Below are positions 1 through 6,840 of a stretch of 15,980 nucleotides of DNA, piece after piece. A program made the position numbers and the translations under genes. The first letter of the stretch is position 1. Each line of letters starts with the position of its first letter. Source of the stretch: Desulfobacteraceae bacterium (lineage in GTDB: Bacteria; Desulfobacterota; DSM-4660; Desulfatiglandales; B25-G16); assembly GCA_030615565.1 (NCBI GenBank), contig JAUWZC010000028.1, forward strand, positions 1 to 15,980, given 5' to 3'. The notes under the pieces were generated by a model that searched no databases, was not told the DNA's origin, and saw only the letters and a program-made list of their open reading frames with translations.

Positions 1-617
1 TTTTCAATCAGGAAGGCATCATCTGTTGCCTTTTCCCAACCATGTGTGAGTGCCTCTTGATGAGCTAGATTTATATCCTCCCATCTAAAGATCTGGGGGG
101 TTTGAATTAACCATAACTGGCTTCGATCAACTGATCTTAGAACCCTGCCCTGGCCATCTATCTCTTTAACCGTTTCTTTAACAGGAAGGCCTGTAATCAC
201 TGCCCTAAAATCTTTAGCAGCCTTGATTACCCTTTCGATGAGCCCATTTGTAACTAAAGGCCTGACACCATCATGGATAAGCACCCACCTACAGGAATTA
301 GCAACAGACTCAACTCCTTTCCTTACGGAATCCTGCCTTCTTTTTCCTCCGACAATAACCTTAAAAACCTTGCTCAGTTTATACCTATCCACTATTTCCC
401 GTTTGCAATAATCAACATCATCTTGAGAAACTACAAGGACTATCCTGTCAATTAGATTACATTTCTGGAAATGGCTCAATGTAACTGCTAATATTGGCTT
501 CCCGCATAGATCTATAAATTGCTTTGCCTTTTCAAAACCCATCCTAGTTCCCGAGCCTGCAGCGGGAATAATTGCTATTACCTGGTCGGGGATATTATTA
601 CTTTTTTGACTGACCAT
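1..617 (-). CDS. ispD: IspD, 2-C-methyl-D-erythritol 4-phosphate cytidylyltransferase (C-terminus cut by window edge)
   Basis: It transfers CMP from CTP to 2-C-methyl-D-erythritol 4-phosphate, the third step of the cytosolic MEP isoprenoid pathway. I translated 205 codons; the family is about 230 residues, so roughly 25-30 C-terminal residues lie beyond the left edge. Visible motifs are the nucleotide-binding PAAGSGTRMG (18-27) followed by KAKQF (30-34), GGKRRQDSV (90-98), the metal and substrate loop IHDGVRP (114-120), KET (147-149), TPQIF (173-177) and TDDAFLIE near the cut. An in-frame TAA lies six codons upstream, so this ATG is the first possible ATG. No good Shine-Dalgarno sits close to it; GGGATAAG about 15 bases upstream is the nearest. 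It follows the Rho_N-domain gene by 61 bases with no visible terminator between them, so cotranscription is possible. The assignment is secure. Confidence 0.95.
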   Translation of the reverse strand, partial: MVSQKSNNIPDQVIAIIPAAGSGTRMGFEKAKQFIDLCGKPILAVTLSHFQKCNLIDRIVLVVSQDDVDYCKREIVDRYKLSKVFKVIVGGKRRQDSVRKGVESVANSCRWVLIHDGVRPLVTNGLIERVIKAAKDFRAVITGLPVKETVKEIDGQGRVLRSVDRSQLWLIQTPQIFRWEDINLAHQEALTHGWEKATDDAFLIE

Positions 618-678
618 GATTGTAAATAGGTCTTATCCCTGAAAAGTAGACTTCTAAAGGTGGGGAGTTTTTGAGGGT

Positions 679-1032
679 CTAAGCCTGGGATATCTTTCTT
701 GTTTCTTTCTTTAGCCTATTTATCTTCCTCCTCAATATATGAACCATCCGCTTATCCTTTGCCTTCCTTGCCTCTTCTCTCTTAGCCTTAAGCTCTATAA
801 TCTTTGTTTTGAGTTGTTTAACGGTGATAGCTCCCTTTTCAATCTTTTCTTTTGGGGCCTTTTTTTCTTCAATTCCCTTTGCCTTTTTAATTGCCGCTAA
901 TAATTCAGCCTTCTTCATTGCATGAATACCAACTAAGTCGGTAATTTCAGCGGCTAATGCCTTCAACTCCTTAACGGTCATCCGATCTAAATCTTTTTCT
1001 TCCTTATGTTCCTTTTTTTCCTCTGCACCCAT
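679..1032 (-). CDS. Small Rho_N-domain protein with a basic helical tail
   Basis: This 117-residue, very Lys/Glu-rich protein has an acidic and basic N-terminus (1-14). A segment from about 16 to 52 (DRMTVKELKALAAEI, then HAMKKAELLAAIKKAKG) resembles the Rho termination factor N-terminal (SAP-like) helix-extension-helix fold. A linker follows (53-67), then a strongly basic, predicted helical or coiled tail (69-117). It lacks the RNA-binding OB fold and ATPase of Rho, so it is not Rho. Stand-alone Rho_N proteins are known, but their role is mostly unknown. Nucleic-acid binding is my inference from the fold and charge. The ATG has a clear AAGGAG Shine-Dalgarno 6 bases upstream. The gene lies between a slipin gene and ispD, with a 133-base repeat-bearing gap before it. 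The tail slightly recalls ribosomal protein L29 in composition, but I see no real L29 motif. Confidence 0.75.
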   Translation of the reverse strand: MGAEEKKEHKEEKDLDRMTVKELKALAAEITDLVGIHAMKKAELLAAIKKAKGIEEKKAPKEKIEKGAITVKQLKTKIIELKAKREEARKAKDKRMVHILRRKINRLKKETRKISQA

Positions 1033-1060
1033 AAGTTTCTCCTTAAATTAGTTCGCTTCG

Positions 1061-1097
1061 CCCACTACTCCATTAATCCAACACTCCATCATTCCAT
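1061..1097. repeat. Intergenic repeat, copy 1 (CCATCATTCCAT family)
   Basis: Within the 133-base gap between the slipin and Rho_N genes lies a CCACTACTCC...CCAACACTCCATCATTCCAT segment. Its last 20 bases match the reverse complement of 11643-11662 at 19 of 20 positions. The flanking ACTACTCC also corresponds to a matching block in that copy, separated by 6 diverged bases. Two copies 10 kb apart in non-coding DNA suggest a dispersed genomic repeat. I see no coding potential in the gap. Confidence 0.65.
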
Positions 1098-1165
1098 GCG
1101 TATGATACCATTGACACTAAAATACCTATGATTTCCCTGAGTTTTAGAATTTCTGCGATATTTAT

Positions 1166-1912
1166 CTATTCTTTTTCTTTCTTAAAAAATGGTTTAAACA
1201 GATCAATGGGAATTGGAAATAGTGTAGTTGAATTGCTCTCGGCTGAAACCTCCCTCAGGGTTTGAAGGTATCGTAACTGCAAGGCATAGGGATAGTCTTC
1301 TATCTTCTTGGCTGCCTCTGCCAGCTTGTCAGCTGCCTGAAACTCACCTTGTGCATTAATAACCTTTGCCCTTCTCTCCCTTTCAGCCTCTGCCTGCTTT
1401 GCCATAGCCCTCTGCATCTCAGCAGGAAGATCAATATGCTTTACCTCTACATTAGAGACCTTGATCCCCCAGGGATCAGTATGTTTATCCAGTATCCCCT
1501 GCAACGTGGTATTTATCTTTTCTCTCTCTGATAAAATCTCATCTAATTCCACCTGTCCGCACACACTTCTCAAGGTTGTCTGGGCAAGTTGAGAGGTAGC
1601 AAAAAGGTAATTTTCTACCTCAATAATGGCATTGTTTGGATCCATAACCCTGAAATAGATAACCGCATTCACCTTAAGGGAGACATTATCCCTTGTGATC
1701 ACATCCTGGGGAGGGACATCCATGGCCACAAGGCGAAGACTAACCCTGATCAATTTATCAACAATCGGGATAATGATAACAAGCCCGGGTCCCTTTGTGC
1801 TTTTTAATACCCTTCCTAACCTGAAGACAACACCCCTCTCATACTCTCTCAGGATCTTGATGGCTGCGCTCAGAAAGAGTATGAGCAACACAATTGCAAG
1901 AATATAAAACAT
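1166..1912 (-). CDS. Slipin (stomatin/prohibitin-family SPFH membrane protein)
   Basis: This 248-residue SPFH/Band 7 protein of the slipin subfamily has an N-terminal membrane anchor (about 2-20). The signature [13 protein letters not shown] follows at 22-34, then the SPFH domain to about residue 175 with [24 protein letters not shown] and [17 protein letters not shown]. An alanine- and charge-rich helical segment ([21 protein letters not shown] region, about 169-205) is typical of oligomerising slipins, and a short basic C-terminus ends KKEKE. Slipins form membrane-associated oligomers, and their genes usually sit beside nfeD; the NfeD protease cleaves stomatin homologues in Pyrococcus. Here the gene is directly downstream of nfeD, 83 bases away. 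The ATG has a strong AAAGGAGGT Shine-Dalgarno ending 4 bases upstream. FtsH-regulating HflC or HflK are less likely given the slipin signature and the NfeD neighbour. Confidence 0.93.
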   Translation of the reverse strand: MFYILAIVLLILFLSAAIKILREYERGVVFRLGRVLKSTKGPGLVIIIPIVDKLIRVSLRLVAMDVPPQDVITRDNVSLKVNAVIYFRVMDPNNAIIEVENYLFATSQLAQTTLRSVCGQVELDEILSEREKINTTLQGILDKHTDPWGIKVSNVEVKHIDLPAEMQRAMAKQAEAERERRAKVINAQGEFQAADKLAEAAKKIEDYPYALQLRYLQTLREVSAESNSTTLFPIPIDLFKPFFKKEKE

Positions 1913-1933
1913 AATAACCTCCTTTAATTGATT

Positions 1934-1960
1934 ATTGACGATTGATGATTGACGATTGAT
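1934..1960. repeat. Tandem 13-mer ATTGACGATTGAT x2
   Basis: Two exact copies of ATTGACGATTGAT (1934-1946 and 1948-1960) are separated by one base in the nfeD-slipin gap. They lie just upstream of the slipin Shine-Dalgarno on the transcribed strand. The unit itself contains two ATTGA(C/T) steps. It could be a slipped-strand expansion or an mRNA spacer; I see no protein-binding signature I can name. Confidence 0.75.
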
Positions 1961-1980
1961 AACTTTTATCCATAGGAATC

Positions 1981-2008
1981 TTCAATTTTCAATTTTCAAT
2001 CTTCAATT
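1981..2008. repeat. Heptamer tandem repeat TTCAATT x4 across the nfeD stop
   Basis: Four consecutive heptamers (TTCAATT, TTCAATT, TTCAATC, TTCAATT) run from the gap into the last codons of nfeD on the opposite strand. They encode its final Gly-Ile-Glu-Asp-stop. The array and the nearby 13-mers give almost the whole 83-base gap a repetitive character. Confidence 0.75.
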
Positions 2009-3297
2009 CCTAACTTTTCAACTATCAGCTCAAGGCCCCTTGAACCTATAACCCTTACCTTCTCTCCCTGCTCAGCAACCTCTGTACTTGTAGCATTCCA
2101 ATATTCCCCATGGGCAAAGATTAACCCAACAGGGGCAATCCTTTCCTCTACAACACCAATCTTACCGATCAATCCTTCCATCCCGCTTGTTGGTTTACTC
2201 CTATAAGCCCTGAATGCCAAAAAGGCGATTATAATAAAAAAACCACCTATCATAACAGTAGTAGGCATTATGAGTTTCAAGGATACCCTAATATTCTCAA
2301 AAAGCATTATAGAGCCAAGGGTCAGAGAAATGAGACCAGCCACAGATAAAAGGCCATAACTTGAAACCTTTATCTCTGCTATAAAGAATATAATTGCCAG
2401 GGCAATAAGGAGAAGCCCTGCATAATTTACCGGTAATGTCTGAAAGGCAAAGAAGGCTAATATGAGGGAAATAGCACCTATAACACCAGGAAGGATGCCT
2501 CCAGGATGGGCAAGCTCAAAATAAAGGCCAGCCATTCCAATCATCATAAGGACATAGGCTATATTTGGATTGCTGATAGTATTTAATACCCTATCCCTCC
2601 ACCCCGGAGTAACATAGGTCAATTTCAGTCCCTTGGTCTCTAATTTTACTTTACTTTCGCCCAGCACAATCTCCTTGCCATCTAAAAGTTCTAAAAGATC
2701 ATCTATATCCCTTGCCACCAGATCAACTACCTTTTTTTTGACTGCCACATCTGCTGTTATACTAACGCTTTCCCTTATAGCCTTCTCAACCCAGTCTTGA
2801 TTCCTTCCTCTGTCTTTCGCAATACTCCTGACATAGGCAACCATATCATTTACTACCTTCTCAGACATGGTTTTGCTAATCTCTTTGCCATCGGCGCTGA
2901 CAGGATGGGCTGCACCTATGTTTGTTTGAGGGGCCATGGCTGCAACATGGGCCGCTATAGTAATCATTACCCCGGCTGAGGCTGCTCTTGCACCTCTTGG
3001 TGCAACATAAACCACAATCGGGATAGAAGAATTCAATATAGCCTTCACGATGCTCCTCATAGAGGAATCAAGTCCACCAGGAGTATCCAGCCTAATAATG
3101 ACTAACTTGTGTTTGCTGGCTTCAGCACGCTTCAGGCCCTTTATTACAAATTGGGCTGTGCCAGGATTAATAGTACCCTCAAGCTCAATCACCATGGCAC
3201 TATTTTGCTCGGCCTGGACATTATGGATAAATAGTCCTATGATGAAGACAACAATAAAAATGATAAAAAAAGGTTTTTTAATTCTTATTTTAATCAC
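1996..3297 (-). CDS. nfeD: NfeD-family membrane-bound ClpP-class serine protease (long form)
   Basis: This 433-residue full-length NfeD begins with an N-terminal signal peptide (basic KIRIKK, hydrophobic 10-24, likely cleavage after VQA at 29). A ClpP-like protease domain spans about 33-200, with DTPGG (71-75) and the nucleophile region ARAASAG. Ser107 is the expected nucleophile and Lys147 (SEK) the expected general base. Their 40-residue spacing fits the Ser-Lys dyad of Pyrococcus PH1510. A multi-helix membrane region covers about 245-362, and a C-terminal OB-fold NfeD domain about 375-430. The family is thought to work with slipins in membrane quality control, and a slipin gene follows directly. 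The start is GTG, overlapping the upstream glycosylase gene by 8 bases, with AAGGGGGT just upstream as Shine-Dalgarno. Translational coupling with that gene is likely. Confidence 0.95.
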   Translation of the reverse strand: MIKIRIKKPFFIIFIVVFIIGLFIHNVQAEQNSAMVIELEGTINPGTAQFVIKGLKRAEASKHKLVIIRLDTPGGLDSSMRSIVKAILNSSIPIVVYVAPRGARAASAGVMITIAAHVAAMAPQTNIGAAHPVSADGKEISKTMSEKVVNDMVAYVRSIAKDRGRNQDWVEKAIRESVSITADVAVKKKVVDLVARDIDDLLELLDGKEIVLGESKVKLETKGLKLTYVTPGWRDRVLNTISNPNIAYVLMMIGMAGLYFELAHPGGILPGVIGAISLILAFFAFQTLPVNYAGLLLIALAIIFFIAEIKVSSYGLLSVAGLISLTLGSIMLFENIRVSLKLIMPTTVMIGGFFIIIAFLAFRAYRSKPTSGMEGLIGKIGVVEERIAPVGLIFAHGEYWNATSTEVAEQGEKVRVIGSRGLELIVEKLGIED

Positions 3298-4027
3298 TTA
3301 ACCCCCTTGGATCTTTTAGCCCTAACTTTTTCATGATCTCTTGCATATCCTCCCAAACTGACCTTTTTGCTTGAGGATACCTTAAAAGATATGCCGGGTG
3401 ATAGGTGGGCATTAAAGGAATGCCCTTAAATGACTGCCACTGACCTCTATCCCTTGTTATTTTAAAATCTTTATGTACAAGGCTCTGAGCAGATATTCTG
3501 CCAATGGCACAGATGATCTCTGGTTTAATTAAAGAAATCTGGGCCTCTAAAAAAGGAAGGCACATCTTTATCTCATCTTGCTCTGGATCTCTATTATGTG
3601 GAGGATGACATTTAACTATATTACATATATAAACCTCATCTCTTGTCAAACCCATAGCCTTTATAATATCAGTAAGGAGTTTACCTGCCTGACCTACAAA
3701 GGGTTTACCTGCTAAATCTTCGTCCACTCCAGGGGCCTCACCAACAAAGACAAGTCTAGCATCAGGTGGTCCCTCACCAAAGACAATGTTTTTTCTTTCT
3801 TTACTCAGTTTGCACTGATCACAAGTACTGATAAAATTTTCTAATTCCTCAAGGTTATTACAGTAAAAGTTCTCCTTTAGGGCTTCTTTATCCAATTGAA
3901 GACCCTTTCTAAGGTAATTCAGACTATTAGCAGACAGAATTGGGGCATCAAGCCCAATCTCCTGATTGTTTATCAACTGCCTTTTTACCTGATCGAGTAA
4001 ATCCATTAACTCTTCTCTTGTGTTCAT
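3290..4027 (-). CDS. Family-4 (Fe-S) uracil-DNA glycosylase
   Basis: It excises uracil from DNA, the first step of base-excision repair of deaminated cytosine. The protein has 245 residues. About 65 N-terminal residues of poorly conserved helical sequence precede the catalytic domain, as in many bacterial homologues. Motif A is GEAPGVDED (97-105), followed by KPFVGQAGKLL; motif B is the HPAYLLR loop starting at His210. The four expected [4Fe-4S] ligands are present: Cys69 and Cys72 (CDQC), Cys140 (VKC) and Cys156 (MCLPFL). Family-4 enzymes are thermostable in thermophiles but also common in mesophiles, so this does not show a hot habitat. The ATG overlaps the coaBC stop by 4 bases (ATGA), and the C-terminus overlaps nfeD. 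The three genes are therefore almost certainly one translationally coupled transcript. Confidence 0.95.
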   Translation of the reverse strand: MNTREELMDLLDQVKRQLINNQEIGLDAPILSANSLNYLRKGLQLDKEALKENFYCNNLEELENFISTCDQCKLSKERKNIVFGEGPPDARLVFVGEAPGVDEDLAGKPFVGQAGKLLTDIIKAMGLTRDEVYICNIVKCHPPHNRDPEQDEIKMCLPFLEAQISLIKPEIICAIGRISAQSLVHKDFKITRDRGQWQSFKGIPLMPTYHPAYLLRYPQAKRSVWEDMQEIMKKLGLKDPRGLSD

Positions 4028-5220
4028 TTAGTCCTTAACACCTTTATCCTGTCTAGTATTCTATCTGCTATATCATCTTTTGACATTAAGGGAATTACTT
4101 CCTCGTTTCCTTCTCTATCAATCATTCTGACCTCGTTTGTCTCCGCTGCAAACCCCCTATCATTTTTTGAGACATCATTAAGGACAATTAAGTCCAGATT
4201 CTTCTTTTTTATTTTATCCAGTGCGTTTGCTACATGATCAGTAGTCTCTGCAGCAAAACCAACCAAAGTAATTTCTCCCTTATCCTTTCCAAGCTCTGCC
4301 AGGATATCCGGTGTAGGTATCATCTCTACTATTGTTGGACCTTGTTTTTTCTTCTCCTTTTCTGGGGCCTTGTTCAGGGGTTTGTAATCACTTACAGCAG
4401 CTGCCTTGATAACCACATCCTTGCTCCTATAATGATCCATTACCGCCTCTCTCATCTCTTCTGCTGTCTCAACATTAAGCATATGTATCCCTTTAGGTGG
4501 ATCAAGATGTGTTGGTCCAGTTACCAATGTAACCTCTGCCCCTCTCCTCCGTGCAGCCCTCGCTATAGCATAGCCCATCTTGCCTGTAGATTTATTGGTT
4601 ATCATCCGCACCGGATCAATATATTCAATTGTTGGACCTGCAGTAATAAGAGCCTTTAACCCCTGCAAATCCTGATCGGCAAGCAAACATCTTATCTCTT
4701 CCAGAATAGCCAACGGATCAGGAAACCTACCCAATCCTACTAATCCAGAGGCTAAAACGCCCTCTTCCGGATCCATCACTACAAAACCCCTCTCTTTCAG
4801 GCTCAGGATATTGGCCTGGACTATACTATTTGCAAACATTTCCTTATCCATAGCAGGACAGATAAGAATCTTAGCAGTGGCTGCCAGGATGAGGGTAGAA
4901 AGAAAATCATCTCCGATTCCGTGGGCAATCTTTCCTATAAAATTTGCCGTAGCTGGTGCAATTATTATAAGATCACTCTTCTGCCCCAATGATACATGAT
5001 CAATTGATGTTCCAGGCTGTGAAAACATGTCCTCTATTACCCTATTGCCAGAGAGTGTTTCAAATGTGAGAGGGGTTACAAACCATGTGGCATTTTCGGT
5101 CATTCCTACTTGTACTACTGCACCAGCCTTCTTTAGATGCCTCACCAACTCAGTAGATTTATAAGCTGCTATACTTCCCGTTATACCAAGGACTATCTTT
5201 TTGCCACCTATATTGGTCAT
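4024..5220 (-). CDS. coaBC: CoaBC, bifunctional phosphopantothenoylcysteine decarboxylase / phosphopantothenate-cysteine ligase
   Basis: It carries out two successive coenzyme A biosynthesis steps, cysteine ligation to 4'-phosphopantothenate and FMN-dependent decarboxylation. The protein has 398 residues, a normal length. The N-terminal flavoprotein CoaC domain (about 7-180) shows GITGSIAAYK (12-21), the active-site His75 (SIDHVSLGQ) and PAMDKEMF (122-129), where E. coli has PAMN. The flexible flap reads LASGLVGLGRFPDP, so Ser158 stands where E. coli CoaC has its catalytic Cys158. The CoaB domain (about 188-395) shows ITAGPTIEYIDPVR, TNKSTGKMG with the conserved Asn, AAAVSDYKP (273-281), KEKKK and LVGFAAET (319-326). 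The nearest Shine-Dalgarno, GGAG, is 12 bases upstream, rather far. It heads the coaBC, glycosylase, nfeD set, with a possible promoter 75-100 bases upstream. Confidence 0.95.
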   Translation of the reverse strand: MTNIGGKKIVLGITGSIAAYKSTELVRHLKKAGAVVQVGMTENATWFVTPLTFETLSGNRVIEDMFSQPGTSIDHVSLGQKSDLIIIAPATANFIGKIAHGIGDDFLSTLILAATAKILICPAMDKEMFANSIVQANILSLKERGFVVMDPEEGVLASGLVGLGRFPDPLAILEEIRCLLADQDLQGLKALITAGPTIEYIDPVRMITNKSTGKMGYAIARAARRRGAEVTLVTGPTHLDPPKGIHMLNVETAEEMREAVMDHYRSKDVVIKAAAVSDYKPLNKAPEKEKKKQGPTIVEMIPTPDILAELGKDKGEITLVGFAAETTDHVANALDKIKKKNLDLIVLNDVSKNDRGFAAETNEVRMIDREGNEEVIPLMSKDDIADRILDRIKVLRTK

Positions 5221-5294
5221 GGGAAAAATTTTCTCCTGCCCATAATAAATTGATTTTACATCAGGATTTTGACATTCACATAGGCACTATTTCT

Positions 5295-5323
5295 ATTTAA
5301 AGGGAAAATATATGATTTGGCAA
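5295..5323 (-). promoter_or_regulatory. Possible sigma-70 promoter for coaBC
   Basis: On the minus strand TTGCCA (5318-5323; 5 of 6 to consensus) is followed after 17 bases by TTAAAT (5295-5300; 4 of 6). A start site near 5288 would give a leader of about 70 bases before the coaBC ATG. The rest of the 220-base gap (5221-5440) is AT-rich and holds no gene I can support. Confidence 0.35.
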
Positions 5324-5440
5324 CAAAAAACTAAATATCTACTTTTCTTTCAAGTTAATTTTAGGGGATGAAGTCCTCTTTTTGGGTGGCTAACAAGAGG
5401 GTTTTAGATCTATTATCATAGGCAGAATATAAGGGCTGGA

Positions 5441-5707
5441 TTATCTGTTAAAAAGAAGAAAAAGATCATCTTCTTTAATACTATGAAATCTTATTTTTTT
5501 TAGCCTTGATCTATGGCCGGATATAATCTCAATTCTTTCTCTAGCAACCTTTAGGCACTTGGACAATAATAGTATCAGATCCCTATTTGCTAATCCATCA
5601 ACAGGTGCTGATTTCACCTTTACCTTTAAGATATCCCCTTCAAAACCAACTATCTGATTTATAGAAGAACGAGGTACTACTTTGACTGAAACAACAGGAT
5701 CACCCAC
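5441..5707 (-). CDS. yggU: YggU / DUF167 family protein
   Basis: This is an 88-residue small cytosolic alpha/beta protein of the DUF167 family; its molecular function is unknown. The conserved pattern is complete: VSVKVVPRSS near the N-terminus, NQIVGFEGDILKVKVKSAPVDGLAN in the middle (written with its key residues Lys, Val, Asp36, Gly37 and Asn40), the LxxLLSKCLKV helix, and IEIISGHRSRLKKI with the typical Gly-x-x-Ser-Arg. The GTG start overlaps the yggT stop (TAGTG, one base shared), so the two are very likely cotranslated. The yggT-yggU pair is conserved in many bacteria. No convincing Shine-Dalgarno precedes the GTG, which fits re-initiation after yggT. Confidence 0.92.
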   Translation of the reverse strand: MGDPVVSVKVVPRSSINQIVGFEGDILKVKVKSAPVDGLANRDLILLLSKCLKVARERIEIISGHRSRLKKIRFHSIKEDDLFLLFNR

Positions 5708-6012
5708 TATCTTGCACCAAGGTGTACCGCGAAATGGAGTAAACTGTCAACCACAAAGGTTTGAATGAATATAATAGCCAAAATAGCAAGAATGGGTGAA
5801 AAATCGAAACCGGCAAAATTTATCGGCAACCTCTTTCTAATATTATAAAGAACAGGTTCAGTTACAGCATATAAGAATCTCACAATAGTATTGTATGGGT
5901 CAGGGTTCACCCAAGAGATTATGGCCCTTCCAATGATAATCCACATATATATAGTACAACCTATGTTCAGTATCTTTGCTACGGCTATTAGAAAATTAGC
6001 TAGAATAAACAT
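5707..6012 (-). CDS. yggT: YggT family integral membrane protein
   Basis: The protein has 101 residues and at least two hydrophobic membrane segments, about 2-30 and 70-95. Between them lies the diagnostic YggT stretch: the IIGRAIISWVNPDPYNTIVRFL region (about 26-47) with its Trp-Val-Asn-Pro, then TEPVLYNIRKRLP (51-63). The family (CCB3/YggT) has been linked to cytochrome b6 maturation in plastids and to osmotic tolerance in E. coli, but its general bacterial role is unsettled. The ATG has GGAG 8 bases upstream. It is one base into yggU and about 130 bases downstream of rnpB. A weak TTGATT/TATGTT pair with an 18-base spacer lies in that gap. Confidence 0.93.
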   Translation of the reverse strand: MFILANFLIAVAKILNIGCTIYMWIIIGRAIISWVNPDPYNTIVRFLYAVTEPVLYNIRKRLPINFAGFDFSPILAILAIIFIQTFVVDSLLHFAVHLGAR

Positions 6013-6032
6013 TTTTTTATCTCCAGATAGAT

Positions 6033-6060
6033 GAACCCTGTTACGTAACTTATTGGGTTC
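6033..6060. promoter_or_regulatory. Nested palindrome upstream of yggT (possible operator or leader hairpin)
   Basis: A perfect 10-base palindrome GTTACGTAAC (6040-6049) sits between the inverted arms GAACCC (6033-6038) and GGGTTC (6055-6060). The structure ends 21 bases before the yggT start codon. It could be a protein-binding dyad or an mRNA hairpin upstream of the Shine-Dalgarno; it has no T-run and is not an obvious terminator. Confidence 0.35.
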
Positions 6061-6140
6061 TCAGCAATATCTGTGTTTTACCAAAGAAACATACGCCATT
6101 TTTAAAAAAGAAATCAAAAAATCACGTTATAGGGTGAAGA

Positions 6141-6573
6141 TGCTAGAGCAGGCCATAAGCCGGGTTCTGTTTCCCGTATCAGTTACCCTTTACGGGACAA
6201 TGATCATTCATCTATTCCCAATATTGCTATTGGGATAAAGCGACCTACCCAGGAACTCGGACGGGTAGCCCTCAAATGTCCCTCTATTTGGTCTTGCTCC
6301 GGGTGGGGTTTACCAAGCCTCCGATGTCACCACCGGAGCGGTGAGCTCTTACCTCGCCTTTTCACCCTTACCTGGCACTTCACTGCCATGTGATTTTAAA
6401 CCACAATCTGAGTGCCGGGCGGTATATTTTCTGTGGCACTTTCCTTCCCGTCACCGGGACTCCGTGTTACGGAGCACCCTACCCTATGGAGCCCGGACTT
6501 TCCTCCCTTCGTTATTGGGGTAAGGTTTTGGGCTTACCCCTTACGAACAGCGACCATTTGTCCTGCTCTAACA
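6141..6573 (-). ncRNA. rnpB: RNase P RNA, bacterial class A
   Basis: This is the catalytic RNA that removes 5' leaders from pre-tRNAs. On the minus strand the ends form a 12-pair P1 helix, TGTTAGAGCAGG (6573-6562) with CCTGCTCTAGCA (6152-6141), including one G-U pair. Conserved class-A blocks occur in order: GAGGAAAGTCCGGGCTCC, GGAAGGAAAGTGCCACAGAA, GGTAAGGGTGAAAAGG, GGTAAACCCCACCCGGAG followed by AAGACCAAATAG, and near the 3' end GAACCCGGCTTATGG. The length of about 433 is somewhat above typical class-A RNAs. The gene lies between the zinc-ribbon protein gene and yggT. The open frames across it in other phases are not genes. The exact 5' and 3' ends are set from P1 only; no clear promoter or terminator is visible. 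Confidence 0.96.
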
Positions 6574-6588
6574 CCAATACACTTTCTA

Positions 6589-6840
6589 TTTTCGATTGCA
6601 GATTGCCTGCTTCCGATTGATGAAAAATCCAAAATAGGAAATCCTTAAATTCACAATCCCTGGCCCAGACCCGCCTGCCAGATGGCGGGCAGGCCTAGTT
6701 TATAGGCTTAATAGGTTGATCCGAGCATGCAGTGTCCTATAGATTTAGTAAGCTGATTCAAGCACGTCGCGCCTCCCGATCCCGTACCCGTCTCGGGACG
6801 GGGAGGGCAGGCCGCAATCTAAAATCGAAAATCCTTAAAT
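6589..6840. repeat. Repeat element between rnpB and the zinc-ribbon gene, with flanking direct and inverted repeats
   Basis: This stretch holds no gene. It is bounded by a 17-base imperfect inverted repeat (6589-6605 and 6815-6831, 15 of 17 matching) and by a 20-base direct repeat (6631-6650 and 6821-6840, 18 of 20, with AAATCCTTAAAT exact). The interior is GC-rich in blocks. It contains CTGGCCCAGACC (6660-6671), the hairpin CCCGCC/GGCGGG, GTCGCGCC, and CCCGT/ACGGG. The same words recur at 11744-12012. The right direct repeat overlaps the stop codon of the zinc-ribbon gene. The pattern looks like a short non-autonomous insertion or a duplicated repeat, but no transposase is present to prove it. 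Confidence 0.6.

Noticed and set aside
223..455. Plus-strand frames opposite ispD
   Set aside because: The minus strand codes a clear IspD with all motifs; the plus frames are shadows.
5363..5379. AGGGGA/TCCTCT hairpin on the plus strand with a fluoride-riboswitch-like P1 loop
   Set aside because: The second conserved hairpin and the pseudoknot partner of the loop are missing, and no gene follows on that strand.
5371..5398. CCTCTT/AAGAGG stem after yggU as a terminator
   Set aside because: Only six pairs with a long loop, and no T-run follows on the minus strand where the genes lie.
6341..6648. Several plus-strand frames of 60-78 codons
   Set aside because: They lie mostly across the RNase P RNA gene, whose conserved blocks fully explain the sequence.
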